From Ensifer sp. WSM1721 (GTDB taxonomy: Bacteria > Pseudomonadota > Alphaproteobacteria > Rhizobiales > Rhizobiaceae), in NCBI RefSeq assembly GCF_000513895.2, contig NZ_CP165782.1, forward strand, positions 3,308,501-3,372,500: a stretch of DNA of 64,000 bases, given 5' to 3'. The notes beneath the pieces are model-generated. The model was not told the DNA's origin, made no database searches, and saw nothing but the letters and a program-made list of their open reading frames with translations. Made by a program: the position numbers and the translations under genes. This document shows, in pieces, positions 1 through 8,388 of the stretch (its first letter is position 1; each line of letters opens with the position of its first letter).

Positions 1-370
1 ACTCCCGCACGCTCGTCGTGCCGGTGCCGATCTCACGGGCAAGCTCCAGCTCGTTGATCTGCATTCCGGGCTCGGCGCCGCCCGCCAGAATCCGGCGCAT
101 GAAGCTGCGCTCGATCCGCTCGGCGAGCGAATCGGTCTCCTCGGTCGGAAAATAGTCCGCAGGGTCGGGGGCCCTCAGCACGGTCTTCCGCCGCTTGTCC
201 CAGGCGATCAACCCGAGCTCTTCGCAGCGCGTGAGGATGGCGCGAACGGTCGTGCGACTGACGCCGAGGGCCTGGCCGAGCTCGGGTTCCGAAGGCAGCG
301 CCGACGTTTCCGCGAGCGTCGTCAGACAGCGGTTGAAGGCATCCTTGAAGACGGTGTTCTGCTTCGCCAT
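1..370 (-). CDS. GntR-family transcriptional regulator with two N-terminal winged helices (C-terminus beyond window)
   Basis: Reading the minus strand from the ATG at 370 gives 123 residues with no stop before the window edge, so only the N-terminal part is present. Two helix-turn-helix segments are visible. Residues ~26-55 contain PSEPELGQALGVSRTTVRAI. Residues ~91-123 contain a second, more canonical GntR segment ending in INELELAREIGTGTTSVRE, which resembles the usual 'LNERELAERLGVSRTPVRE'. GntR/FadR-type regulators normally carry one such domain followed by a ligand-binding FCD domain, and the ligand domain is not in the window. The gene is divergent from the sugar operon starting at 524, and a palindrome overlaps that operon's promoter. 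The likely role is local repressor of that operon (inference). Confidence 0.8.
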   Translation of the reverse strand, partial: MAKQNTVFKDAFNRCLTTLAETSALPSEPELGQALGVSRTTVRAILTRCEELGLIAWDKRRKTVLRAPDPADYFPTEETDSLAERIERSFMRRILAGGAEPGMQINELELAREIGTGTTSVRE

Positions 371-478
371 TGCGTGGTCCGGCGTTTAGGTTGATCGAGA
401 GGTGTCCGCGGCTCGGCGGCGCTCGCAAGCATGTTGGCTCTTGGGTCGTCCTCGGTGCGACGCCAATTATAATACCCA

Positions 479-507
479 TTGACGAAAATCTGTCTATTGT
501 AGATAAA
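479..507 (+). promoter_or_regulatory. Candidate sigma70-type promoter of the sugar operon
   Basis: TTGACG at 479-484 and GATAAA at 502-507 are separated by 17 nt, in an AT-rich island inside GC-rich DNA. A start site near 514 would leave a leader of only about 10 nt before the GTG at 524. Pattern match only. Confidence 0.4.
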
Positions 508-512
508 AGACA
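491..512. promoter_or_regulatory. Candidate operator palindrome overlapping the sugar-operon promoter
   Basis: TGTCT (491-495) and AGACA (508-512) form the outer arms of a 22-bp imperfect palindrome in which 8 of 11 base pairs are symmetric. It lies across the -35/-10 spacer and the -10 box, where a bound protein would block RNA polymerase. The divergent GntR gene is the obvious candidate binder (inference). Confidence 0.4.
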
Positions 513-523
513 AAACAGGATAC

Positions 524-2065
524 GTGTCGTCAACACGAAAGCCGTTCTGGAGCCAGAGATTGCCCGCACCGTCTTCGATCCTTCTTTCGCCGGAAGACAA
601 TGTCGTCGTCGCCACTGCTGCGATCGCGCCCGGCGAAATGCTGGCCGGCGGCGTGCCGGCGGCGGCAAGGATCGATGCTGGCCACAAGGCGGCGATCAGA
701 TCGATCAAGTCGGGCGAGCCGGTGGTGAAATACGGCCAGGCGATCGGCCGCGCCACGTGCGACATCGCTCCCGGCGAGCACGTTCATTCGCACAACCTCG
801 CCTTCGACCAGGACCGGCTCTCCATTGGGGCCCCCGTTGCGCCGGAGGCGGCGAGCGAGGCCGACAAGGCGCGCACCTTCCTCGGTTATCGCCGGGCCGA
901 CGGTCGGGCCGCGACGCGCAACTACATCGGCATCATCGCCAGCGTGAACTGTTCCACCACCGTCTGTCGGGCGATCGCCGACGAGGCTAACCGCCGCATC
1001 CTGCCGAGATATGAAGGTATCGACGGTTTCGTACCGATCGTGCATGACCAGGGCTGCGGCATGTCGTCCACCGGCGACGGCATGAAAAATCTGCACCGTA
1101 CGCTTGCCGGCTACGCCCGGCACGCCAATTTCGGCGGCGTGCTGATGGTCGGGCTCGGCTGCGAGGTCAACCAGTTGACGCTTTACGGTCAGAGCGGCGC
1201 GGGCGCGGAGAAGCGGCATTTCAACATTCAGGAGGCGGGTGGCTCCCGCCGCTCGGTCGAGCGCGCGCTCGGCGTTCTCGAGGAAATCGCGGCGGAAGTG
1301 TCCACCGCCCGCCGCGTGCCGATACCGGTCAGCGAGATCATCGTCGGACTGCAATGCGGGGGCTCGGACGGCCTCTCCGGTGTCACGGCCAACCCGGCGC
1401 TCGGCGCCGCCGTCGATATCCTCGCTGGCGCCGGCGGCACCGCGATTCTTTCGGAGACCTCCGAGATTTATGGTGCGGAGCATCTGTTGCGCAGTCGCGC
1501 CGTCAACGGCGAGGTGGCGGCAAGGCTCGATGAGCTGATCTCCTGGTGGGAGAGCTATGTTGCGTTGCATGGCGCCTCGCTCGACAACAATCCTTCGCCG
1601 GGCAACAAGCGCGGAGGCCTGACAACGATCCTCGAAAAATCGCTGGGCGCGGTGGCCAAGGGCGGCCGTTCACCGTTGACAGCTGTCTACAACTACGCCG
1701 AACGGGTGACCGAGAGCGGCCTGGTCTTCATGGATACGCCGGGTTACGATCCGGTCTCGGCGACGGGTCAGGTTGCCGGAGGAGCAAACGTCATCGCGTT
1801 CACGACCGGGCGCGGAAGCTGTTTCGGCTGTCGCCCGGCACCGTCGATCAAGCTCACCAGCAACACGGCGCTTTATCGGGCAATGGAGGAAGACATGGAC
1901 ATCGATTGCGGCGTCATCGCCTCGGGCGAGGCGACGATCGCCGGTCTCGGCCGCGAGATTTTCGAACTCATCATCGCCACCGCCTCCGGTCGCAAGACCA
2001 AGAGCGAACTTTTCGGCTACGGCGACAACGAGTTCGTGCCCTGGCATCTGGGGGCGACGCTTTAA
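524..2065 (+). CDS. UxaA/altronate-dehydratase-family sugar acid dehydratase
   Basis: 513 aa. Residues ~15-95 look like the small SAF-type N-terminal domain. The rest is the UxaA catalytic body, with HDQGCGMSSTGDGMKNLHRT in the middle and GRGSCFGCRPAPSIKLTSNT near the C-terminus. The family removes water from altronate or galactarate to give 2-keto-3-deoxy acids, and members acting on L-fuconate or L-galactonate are known in non-phosphorylative pathways. The next gene encodes an aldose dehydrogenase-like enzyme, so a 6-deoxy or L-galacto acid is a reasonable substrate (inference). The start is a GTG 3 nt after AGGA. No ATG gives a fuller N-terminus, so the start is less certain than the family. 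Confidence 0.85.
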   Translation: MSSTRKPFWSQRLPAPSSILLSPEDNVVVATAAIAPGEMLAGGVPAAARIDAGHKAAIRSIKSGEPVVKYGQAIGRATCDIAPGEHVHSHNLAFDQDRLSIGAPVAPEAASEADKARTFLGYRRADGRAATRNYIGIIASVNCSTTVCRAIADEANRRILPRYEGIDGFVPIVHDQGCGMSSTGDGMKNLHRTLAGYARHANFGGVLMVGLGCEVNQLTLYGQSGAGAEKRHFNIQEAGGSRRSVERALGVLEEIAAEVSTARRVPIPVSEIIVGLQCGGSDGLSGVTANPALGAAVDILAGAGGTAILSETSEIYGAEHLLRSRAVNGEVAARLDELISWWESYVALHGASLDNNPSPGNKRGGLTTILEKSLGAVAKGGRSPLTAVYNYAERVTESGLVFMDTPGYDPVSATGQVAGGANVIAFTTGRGSCFGCRPAPSIKLTSNTALYRAMEEDMDIDCGVIASGEATIAGLGREIFELIIATASGRKTKSELFGYGDNEFVPWHLGATL

Positions 2066-2138
2066 GCGAGCGAGGGGCAAACTCCGCTCGGAACTGAGCA
2101 TGTAAGAAAGGCGCATCCTTGGAGGGAGGAGACAAGGA

Positions 2139-3158
2139 ATGCAGACGAGAAAGATAGGCCGGACCGATCTTGCCGTGACCGAATACAGCTTCGGCACCGC
2201 TCCGCTCGGCGGCCTCTATCGCGAATGCACCCGCGAAGCGGCGATGACGACGCTCGAGGCCGCCTGGGACGCGGGTATCCGCTATTTCGACACGGCGCCC
2301 TTTTATGGGCTCGGGCTCGCCGAGCGGCGGGTTGGCGACTTCCTGCGCGACAAGCCGCGCGAGAGCTTCGTGCTGTCGACGAAGGTCGGTCGGCTGCTGC
2401 AGCCTGTGCCGCAGGATAAGGTTCCGGACTACTCCTATGTCAAGCCGCTGAATTTCGACGTCACCTACGATTACAGCTATGATGCGATCATGCGGTCGGT
2501 GGAGATGAGCTACGCCCGCCTCGGCCTCAACCGCATCGACATCCTCTATGTCCACGATATCGGCGGCTATACCCATGGCACCGCGAAGAATGCGGTATAC
2601 CTGCGGCAACTCCTGGACTCCGGCCTGAAGGCGCTGGAGGAGCTGAAATCGGGCGGCGTCATCTCGGCCTATGGGCCTGGCGTCAATGAAGTGCCAGTCT
2701 GCCTCGAGGTGATGCGGCACGCCGACATCGACTGTATCCTGCTTGCCGGCCGCTACACGCTCCTCGACCGGTCCGCCGTCGCCGAACTCCTGCCGCTCTG
2801 CGAGAAGAAGCGGACGTCGCTCGTGATCGGCGGCGTGTTCAATTCCGGCATTCTCGCCACCGGTCCGGTGGAGGGCGCGCATTTCGACTATATGCCGGCG
2901 ACGGAGGAAGTCAGGGCGAAGGTGGCGGCGATGGAACGGATTGCGCAGGAGCGCGGCATGCCGCTCGCGGCGCCGGCGCTGCAGTTCCCGCTTGCCAATC
3001 CCCAGGTCGCTTCCGTCCTGCTCGGCACCGCCAAACCGGAAAGCCTGAATCGGAATATGGAACTCACCGGACGGAAGATCACGGCCGAGGACCTCGCCGC
3101 CTTCGAACCTTATACGCTGGTCGCGCCTGAGCTTGGAGCGGAGGCCGTGAGAGTGTGA
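2139..3158 (+). CDS. Aldo/keto reductase, aldose (L-fucose/D-threo-aldose) 1-dehydrogenase type
   Basis: 339 aa, a TIM-barrel aldo/keto reductase of usual length. The catalytic set is visible: Asp and Tyr in DTAPFYG (residues ~50-56), Lys in STKVG (~85) and His in YVHDIGG (~140). The N-terminal pattern RKIGRTDLAVTEYSFGTAPLGG is typical of D-threo-aldose/L-fucose dehydrogenases, which oxidise the sugar to its lactone with NAD(P). A strong ribosome site (GGAGGGAGGAG) precedes the ATG. It lies 73 nt after the dehydratase gene in the same operon, so it would supply the first oxidation and the dehydratase a later step. The exact sugar is not provable from sequence. Confidence 0.85.
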   Translation: MQTRKIGRTDLAVTEYSFGTAPLGGLYRECTREAAMTTLEAAWDAGIRYFDTAPFYGLGLAERRVGDFLRDKPRESFVLSTKVGRLLQPVPQDKVPDYSYVKPLNFDVTYDYSYDAIMRSVEMSYARLGLNRIDILYVHDIGGYTHGTAKNAVYLRQLLDSGLKALEELKSGGVISAYGPGVNEVPVCLEVMRHADIDCILLAGRYTLLDRSAVAELLPLCEKKRTSLVIGGVFNSGILATGPVEGAHFDYMPATEEVRAKVAAMERIAQERGMPLAAPALQFPLANPQVASVLLGTAKPESLNRNMELTGRKITAEDLAAFEPYTLVAPELGAEAVRV

Positions 3159-3269
3159 TGCTTCCTGCCGCGATGGCGGGGAGGGTCTCTTTATAAAGGA
3201 CCGGGCCGCATGCACCTGGCGGATCGGTCTCGATAAACGGAACGAGGTGTAACTGAGAGGAGAAACCTG

Positions 3270-4259
3270 ATGAGCATAGCCAAGCGCATTCTTTCACGCC
3301 GTGCCTTCAACGCCCTGGCCGGCGCCGCATTTGTCGCCGCCATGGCGCCCGTGCCGTCTTTCGCACAGGACGTCACCATCCCGATCATCGTCAAGGACAC
3401 CACTTCCTTCTTCTGGCAGATTGTGCTTGCGGGCGCCCGCAAGGCCGGCCAGGACCTCGGCGTCAACGTACCGGAGCTCGGCGCGCAAGCCGAATCCGAC
3501 ATCAACGGCCAGATCAGCATCCTTGAAAATGCGGTCGCCGGCGCACCGGCAGCGGTCGTGATCGCCCCGACTGAATTCAAGGCGCTCGGCAAGCCGATCG
3601 ACGAGGCGGCAAAGTCCGTGCCGATCATCGGCATCGACTCCGCCGCCGATTCGAAGGCCTTCTCGTCGTTCCTGACGACGGACAACGTCCAGGGCGGTCG
3701 CATCGCCGCCGATGGCCTCGCCGCGGCGATCAAGGAAGCGACCGGCAAGGAAGAGGGTGAAGTCGCGATCATCACCAACCTGCCCGGCGTCGGATCGCTC
3801 GATCAGCGTCGCGAAGGTTTCCTCGATCAGATCAAGACGAAATATCCGGGCCTCAAGGTCGTTGCCGATAAATATGCAGACGGGCAGGCGACGACCGGCC
3901 TCAACATCATGACCGACCTGATCACGGCCAATCCCAATCTCGTCGGCGTTTTCGCCTCCAACCTGATCATGGCGCAGGGCGTCGGCCAGGCGATCGCCGA
4001 AAACAAGCTCGGCGACAAGATCAAGGTCATCGGCTTCGACAGTGACGAAAAGACCGTCGGCTTCCTGAAGGAAGGCGTGATCGCCGGTCTGGTCGTGCAA
4101 GATCCCTATCGCATGGGCTATGATGGCATAAAGACGGCGCTTGCCGTTTCCAAGGGCGAGAAGGTCGAGGCGAATGTCGACACCGGCGCGAACCTGGTCA
4201 CCAAGGCCAACATGTCCGATCCGAAGATCGACGCGCTCTTGAACCCGAAGGTGAACTGA
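3270..4259 (+). CDS. Periplasmic sugar-binding protein of a CUT2-type ABC importer
   Basis: 329 aa. The N-terminus is a signal peptide with a twin-arginine-like SRRAF and a probable cleavage after PSFA (about residue 33). The mature part is a Peripla_BP_4/RbsB-like fold, with VAGAPAAVVIAPTE, IIGIDSAADSK and VGVFASNLIMAQGVGQAI. It delivers a monosaccharide to the permease encoded at 5989-6966. GAGAGGAGA precedes the ATG. A short stem-loop follows the stop codon, as is common where binding-protein mRNA is kept more abundant than the transporter mRNA. Confidence 0.9.
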   Translation: MSIAKRILSRRAFNALAGAAFVAAMAPVPSFAQDVTIPIIVKDTTSFFWQIVLAGARKAGQDLGVNVPELGAQAESDINGQISILENAVAGAPAAVVIAPTEFKALGKPIDEAAKSVPIIGIDSAADSKAFSSFLTTDNVQGGRIAADGLAAAIKEATGKEEGEVAIITNLPGVGSLDQRREGFLDQIKTKYPGLKVVADKYADGQATTGLNIMTDLITANPNLVGVFASNLIMAQGVGQAIAENKLGDKIKVIGFDSDEKTVGFLKEGVIAGLVVQDPYRMGYDGIKTALAVSKGEKVEANVDTGANLVTKANMSDPKIDALLNPKVN

Positions 4260-4270
4260 ACCGCGAAGAG

Positions 4271-4294
4271 CGTGGCGTCTCGTCTGGCGCCACG
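4271..4294 (+). other. Stem-loop after the binding-protein gene
   Basis: CGTGGCG (4271-4277) pairs with CGCCACG (4288-4294) around a 10-nt loop, 12 nt after the stop codon. No strong U-run follows. It is more likely an mRNA-stabilising or attenuating hairpin inside the operon than a full terminator. Confidence 0.45.
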
Positions 4295-4362
4295 GTGCTT
4301 TCTTGGATGCGGCGATCGGCTTGAGAGGCCGGCCGCCGCACTCCGAATGAGAGGAGGAGGTC

Positions 4363-5919
4363 ATGACGACAGGACTTCAAGAGGTCGCACGCCGGCACGA
4401 GGCCGAGGTGAAGGCGGTCAGCGGTCGTCCCGTTCCGAGGGGCGAGCCGATCCTGGAATTGCGCGGCCTCCAGAAGAACTACGGCACCGTCGAAGCCCTG
4501 AAACCCGCGACCGTCACCTTTCTCTCGGGCGAAATCCACGCGATCGTCGGCGAAAACGGGGCCGGCAAATCTACGCTGATCAAGCTTCTGACTGGCGTTA
4601 TTCCGCGGACAGCGGGCGAAGTGCTCTGGTGCGGCGATTCCGTCCTGCTTGCGACCCCCAACGAAGCGATCGCTCGCGGCATCAATGCCGTGCATCAGGA
4701 GGTGGTGCTCTGCCCGCACCTGAGCGTTGCCGCCAACATGTTCCTCGGCGACGAGATGAACCGTCGCGGCCTCATGCGCAAGCGTGCCATGACCGATGCC
4801 GCTCAGGGTGTCCTCGACGACCTCGGTTTCAACCTGCCGGCCAATGCGACCCTCGGCAGCCTGACGATCGGCCAGCAGCAGCTCGTCGCAACCGCGCGCG
4901 CAGCCATGCGCGGCACCCGGTTCCTGATCTTCGACGAGCCGACGGCCTATCTGACGCGGCAGGAATCCGCGCAGCTTTTCCGCCTCATTCGCCGGCTGCA
5001 GGGCGAAGGCGTGACCATCGTCTATATCAGTCACCGGCTGGAGGAAGTCTTCGAGCTCGCAGACCGCGTGTCGGTGCTGCGCGACGGCACCCATGTCGGC
5101 ACGCGCGCGGTTTCGGAGACGAACGAGGCCGAACTGATCGCCCTGATGATCAACCGCACGATCGAGCAGATCTATCACAAGGAGCATTTTCCGCTCGGCG
5201 AGACGATCGTCGAGACCCGGGGCCTCTCGGGGCCGGGATTCACCGACATATCGCTTTCCGTGCGGGCCGGCGAGATCGTTGGCCTTTACGGTCTGATCGG
5301 CGCCGGACGCAGCGAATTCGCACTCGGGCTCTATGGGCGCCAGCCGCTCACCGCCGGAGAAGTCTACTGGCAGGGCCGCAAGGTCGAGATCGGCAACGAG
5401 CGCAAGGCAATGGAACTCGGGATCGCGCTCGCGCCGGAAAGCCGCCGTGATCAGGGCCTCTGCCTCAACCTGCCGATCGGCCTCAATATCAACCTGCCGG
5501 TCTTCCGCAGGCTGACGCGCGGCTTGACGATCAACCGTGCAGCGGAGGCGGCCAACGCCGACCGCCAGATCCGTGAACTGAAGATCAAGACGCCGTCGCG
5601 GCGGGTGCTTGCCTCCGCCATGTCGGGCGGCAATCAGCAGAAGATCGTCATCGGCAGATGGCTCAGTCACGGCGCGAAGCTCTTCATCTTCGACGAGCCG
5701 ACTGTCGGCGTCGATGTCGGCACCAAGGCGGAAATCTACCGGCTGTTCGCACGGCTCCTGGAAAAGGGCGCCGGGATCATCCTGATCTCCTCCTATCTGC
5801 CGGAGGTCTACGAACTCGCCGATCGCCTGCACGTGTTTCGGCAGGGGCGGCTGGTCGCGAGCCATGACCACCGCGCCGCAAGCCATGAGGAAGTGCTGGC
5901 GCAGGCGATCAACGCGTAA
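4363..5919 (+). CDS. Sugar ABC transporter ATP-binding protein, two-domain (CUT2/RbsA-like)
   Basis: 518 aa with duplicated ABC domains. The N-terminal half has an intact Walker A (GENGAGKST, ~residue 64) and Walker B LIFDEPTAYL. The C-terminal half has a degenerate Walker A (GLIGAGRSE), signature SGGNQQK and Walker B FIFDEPTVGVD. This asymmetry is normal for RbsA/MglA-type proteins. It powers import with the permease downstream. GAGAGGAGGAGG precedes the ATG. It lies 103 nt after the binding-protein gene and 69 nt before the permease, and that second gap carries a repeat fragment. Confidence 0.92.
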   Translation: MTTGLQEVARRHEAEVKAVSGRPVPRGEPILELRGLQKNYGTVEALKPATVTFLSGEIHAIVGENGAGKSTLIKLLTGVIPRTAGEVLWCGDSVLLATPNEAIARGINAVHQEVVLCPHLSVAANMFLGDEMNRRGLMRKRAMTDAAQGVLDDLGFNLPANATLGSLTIGQQQLVATARAAMRGTRFLIFDEPTAYLTRQESAQLFRLIRRLQGEGVTIVYISHRLEEVFELADRVSVLRDGTHVGTRAVSETNEAELIALMINRTIEQIYHKEHFPLGETIVETRGLSGPGFTDISLSVRAGEIVGLYGLIGAGRSEFALGLYGRQPLTAGEVYWQGRKVEIGNERKAMELGIALAPESRRDQGLCLNLPIGLNINLPVFRRLTRGLTINRAAEAANADRQIRELKIKTPSRRVLASAMSGGNQQKIVIGRWLSHGAKLFIFDEPTVGVDVGTKAEIYRLFARLLEKGAGIILISSYLPEVYELADRLHVFRQGRLVASHDHRAASHEEVLAQAINA

Positions 5920-5922
5920 GCG

Positions 5923-5960
5923 GCGTCCTTTGTGCGTCTGAAAAGATGCACGACGCTGTA
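5923..5960. repeat. Fragment (module B) of the mosaic palindromic repeat, inside the ABC operon
   Basis: GTGCGTCT-GAAA-AGATGCAC forms an 8-bp hairpin (one G:T pair). The segment matches the second half of the repeats at 11250-11353 and 17097-17200. It sits between the ATPase and permease genes and is transcribed with them. Confidence 0.75.
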
Positions 5961-5988
5961 AGAGGAAAAGGACTGCAGGGAGGAAGCT

Positions 5989-6966
5989 ATGAGTGTGGAA
6001 ACGGTAGAAAGCACTGCGGGACCGACACCGAAGCGAGGCATTAGCATCCTGTTCGGGCTTACGCTCCTCGGGCTGCTTCTCTTCCTCTGGCTGCTTCTGG
6101 GTCTCTCGACCAATAGCTTCTGGACCCCGAACAACATCAGCAACCTCTTGCGGCAGGGGGCGATGACCGCCATCCTTGCTGTCGGCCAGACCTTCGTGAT
6201 CATCACCGCAGGCATCGATCTCTCGGTCGGTGCAGTCGTCGGATTCACCAGCGTCATCGTCGCTTGGCTGCTTGCCGCCGGCGTGCCGCTCTGGCTCGCG
6301 CTCATTGCGACGCTCGCGATCGGCGTGCTGATCGGTGCCTTTCATGCCTTCGGCATCGTGCGCATGGGGCTGCCGCCCTTCATCATCACGCTCGCGACGC
6401 TGACATCCTTGCGCGGCATCGGCCTCCTGATCACCAACGGCTCGACCATCTCGATCACCAACGAGGCCTTTACCAATTTCTCGCGCGCCGATTTCCTCGG
6501 GGTCCCGAGCCTCTTTTGGATGGTGATCGTGATTGCGGTTCCCGCCTATGTCTTCTTGCATCTAAGTCGTTTTGGGCGCTATCTCTTCGCAGTCGGCTCC
6601 AACAGCGAGGCGGCCCGCCTTTCCGGCGTCAACGTCAACCGCACGATCTATCTCGCCTATATTCTGTCCTCGACCTGCGCCGCCTTTGTCGGGCTGCTGC
6701 TCGCCTCGCGCATCGGCATCGGCAACGCCACGCAGGCCGAAGGCTGGGAGCTGCAGGCGATCGCCTCGTCGGTCATCGGCGGCACGAGCCTCTTCGGCGC
6801 CGTCGGCTCAGTCCACGGGCCGCTCCTCGGCGCTTTCATCCTCGCGACGATCAACAACGGCGCCAACCTCTTGAACGTCAATTCGTTCTGGCAACGTATC
6901 ATCACCGGCCTGCTGATCATCGTCATCGTCTATTTCGACCAACTCCGCCGGCGCGGATCGCGTTGA
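5989..6966 (+). CDS. Sugar ABC transporter permease (CUT2/RbsC-like)
   Basis: 325 aa, highly hydrophobic with about eight to ten predicted membrane helices, an inner-membrane BPD_transp_2 permease. AVGQTFVIITAGIDLSVGAVVG (residues ~63-84) is a hallmark of RbsC/XylH-type permeases, as is the later AVGSNSEAARLSGVNV. GGGAGGAAG precedes the ATG. A single permease gene implies a homodimeric channel. Substrate is inferred only from the operon. Confidence 0.92.
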   Translation: MSVETVESTAGPTPKRGISILFGLTLLGLLLFLWLLLGLSTNSFWTPNNISNLLRQGAMTAILAVGQTFVIITAGIDLSVGAVVGFTSVIVAWLLAAGVPLWLALIATLAIGVLIGAFHAFGIVRMGLPPFIITLATLTSLRGIGLLITNGSTISITNEAFTNFSRADFLGVPSLFWMVIVIAVPAYVFLHLSRFGRYLFAVGSNSEAARLSGVNVNRTIYLAYILSSTCAAFVGLLLASRIGIGNATQAEGWELQAIASSVIGGTSLFGAVGSVHGPLLGAFILATINNGANLLNVNSFWQRIITGLLIIVIVYFDQLRRRGSR

Positions 6967-7012
6967 CCGACTCGCAGCCGTGGCCAATCATGATGAAACT
7001 TCGGAAACCCGC

Positions 7013-8035
7013 ATGAAGACTGTCGTCTGCCCAGAGCCCGGTCGCCTCGAAATCGTCTCCCGCAAAAGGCCGGAGGCGCCGGCGTCGGGCTGGGTCCGGC
7101 TCGCCGTAAGCCGGGTCGGCATTTGCGGTACCGACTATCACATCTTCGAGGGCAAGCACCCCTTCCTCGAATATCCCCGCGTCATGGGCCACGAGATCTC
7201 GGCGACGGTGATCGAGGGCGGTCCGGGCACCCGGCTCGCGCCGGGCACGCTGGTGGTCATCAATCCCTATCTCTCCTGCGGAACCTGCGTCGCCTGCCGC
7301 AACGGCAAGCCCAATTGCTGCACGGCGATCCGGGTTTTGGGCGTTCACACCGACGGGGCGTTCTGCGAGGAGATCGTCATGCCGGAGCAGAACCTCTATC
7401 CGGCTGGGAGCCTGTCGCCCGAGGCTGCCGCCACGGTGGAGTTTCTGGCGATCGGCGCCCATGCGGTGCGGCGCTCGAGGGTCGTGAGGGGCGCCCGGTC
7501 GCTTGTTATCGGCGCCGGGCCGATCGGGCTCGGAACGGCCATCTTTTCGCGGATCGCCGGCCACGAGGTGAGGCTTCTGGACACAAGCGCCGAGCGCTTG
7601 GCCTTCGGCACCGATGCGCTTGGCTTCGCGCCCGGCATTCTTGCCGACGGGGAAGCCGCAGAGGCGATTGCGAGGGCGACGGACGGCGAGGGTTTCGACG
7701 TCGTCTTCGACGCCACGGGCAACGCCGCGTCGATGGAGCGCTCCTTCGCCCATGTCGCCCATGGCGGTACGCTGGTGTTCGTAAGCGTCGTCAAGGACGC
7801 GATCCGCTTTTCCGATCCGGAGTTTCACAAGCGGGAGATGACGCTTGTCGCCAGCCGCAATGCGACGCGCGAGGATTTCGACCACGTCATCGCATCGATC
7901 GCCGAGGGGCTGGTGCCGGTCGAGGCGCTCGTGACGCACAGGACGACGCTCGAAGGGGCCGTGCGCGACCTGCCGCGCTGGGCTCATGACAAGAGCGGGC
8001 TCGTCAAGGCTGTCATCACCGTGGGCAGTGCGTGA
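7013..8035 (+). CDS. Zinc-dependent alcohol dehydrogenase (sugar/sugar-acid dehydrogenase, YjjN-like)
   Basis: 340 aa from the ATG at 7013. A GTG at 6980 would add 11 residues without family resemblance, so I reject it. The catalytic zinc site is seen in GICGTDYH and GHE (residues ~36-60). The structural zinc ligands are in CGTCVACRNGKPNCC (~89-103). The Rossmann motif is VIGAGPIGLG (~166). Medium-chain dehydrogenases of this type oxidise L-gulonate, L-galactonate, sorbitol or threonine. As last gene of the sugar operon it may oxidise a sugar acid, for example L-galactonate to tagaturonate, or a 2-keto-3-deoxy acid (inference). Confidence 0.85.
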   Translation: MKTVVCPEPGRLEIVSRKRPEAPASGWVRLAVSRVGICGTDYHIFEGKHPFLEYPRVMGHEISATVIEGGPGTRLAPGTLVVINPYLSCGTCVACRNGKPNCCTAIRVLGVHTDGAFCEEIVMPEQNLYPAGSLSPEAAATVEFLAIGAHAVRRSRVVRGARSLVIGAGPIGLGTAIFSRIAGHEVRLLDTSAERLAFGTDALGFAPGILADGEAAEAIARATDGEGFDVVFDATGNAASMERSFAHVAHGGTLVFVSVVKDAIRFSDPEFHKREMTLVASRNATREDFDHVIASIAEGLVPVEALVTHRTTLEGAVRDLPRWAHDKSGLVKAVITVGSA

Positions 8036-8142
8036 GCAGCCCTTACCCGCTGCGTGACTTCGCAATCCTGCGCATCGAGCCCTTCCATCCGAGCAAGGCA
8101 GTCGCGGGCACGATATTTCTGGGGACGGTCGCCCGCTTTTAG
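8032..8142 (+). CDS. Possible 36-aa ORF overlapping the dehydrogenase stop (GTGA)
   Basis: A GTG overlaps the TGA of the upstream gene by the 4-nt GTGA junction typical of translational coupling. It opens an ORF beginning MSSPYPLRDFAILRIEPFHP and ending in TAG at 8140-8142. I recognise no family. It could be a real small protein, the decayed start of a longer lost gene, or chance. Confidence 0.3.
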   Translation: MSSPYPLRDFAILRIEPFHPSKAVAGTIFLGTVARF

Positions 8143-8388
8143 AGAATTTCCGCCGCCTGAGGTACGAACGTCATAGCGCGACAGCTATGCGCAATGTTAT
8201 CTCAGTATATTAGTAATATGATTCACTGCGGGGCGGCCTTCCCTGAAAAGTGAGGGGTGTTTTTGTTGCACCGCACAAGAAAAGTGGTAGTCTGGCAGCG
8301 ATTGCGGACACCAAGACAAACACTCGCAAGGCTTGCGTCCGACTGGGAGCGGCGTTGTCATTGATTTGAAACAAGGGGTACGCGTCCC
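8143..8388. other. Intergenic region upstream of phaZ
   Basis: No gene recognised. It is AT-rich near 8195-8225 and holds a weak promoter candidate: TTGCAC (8266-8271), a 16-nt spacer, TAGTCT (8288-8293). The rest of the ~95-nt leader to phaZ shows no clear riboswitch fold by eye. Confidence 0.4.

Noticed and set aside
4198..6561. 787-codon open frame on the minus strand, opposite the ABC transporter genes
   Set aside because: It lies antisense to two well-supported genes; its composition (Asp/Arg/Gly-rich, no motif) is that of a GC-rich shadow frame.
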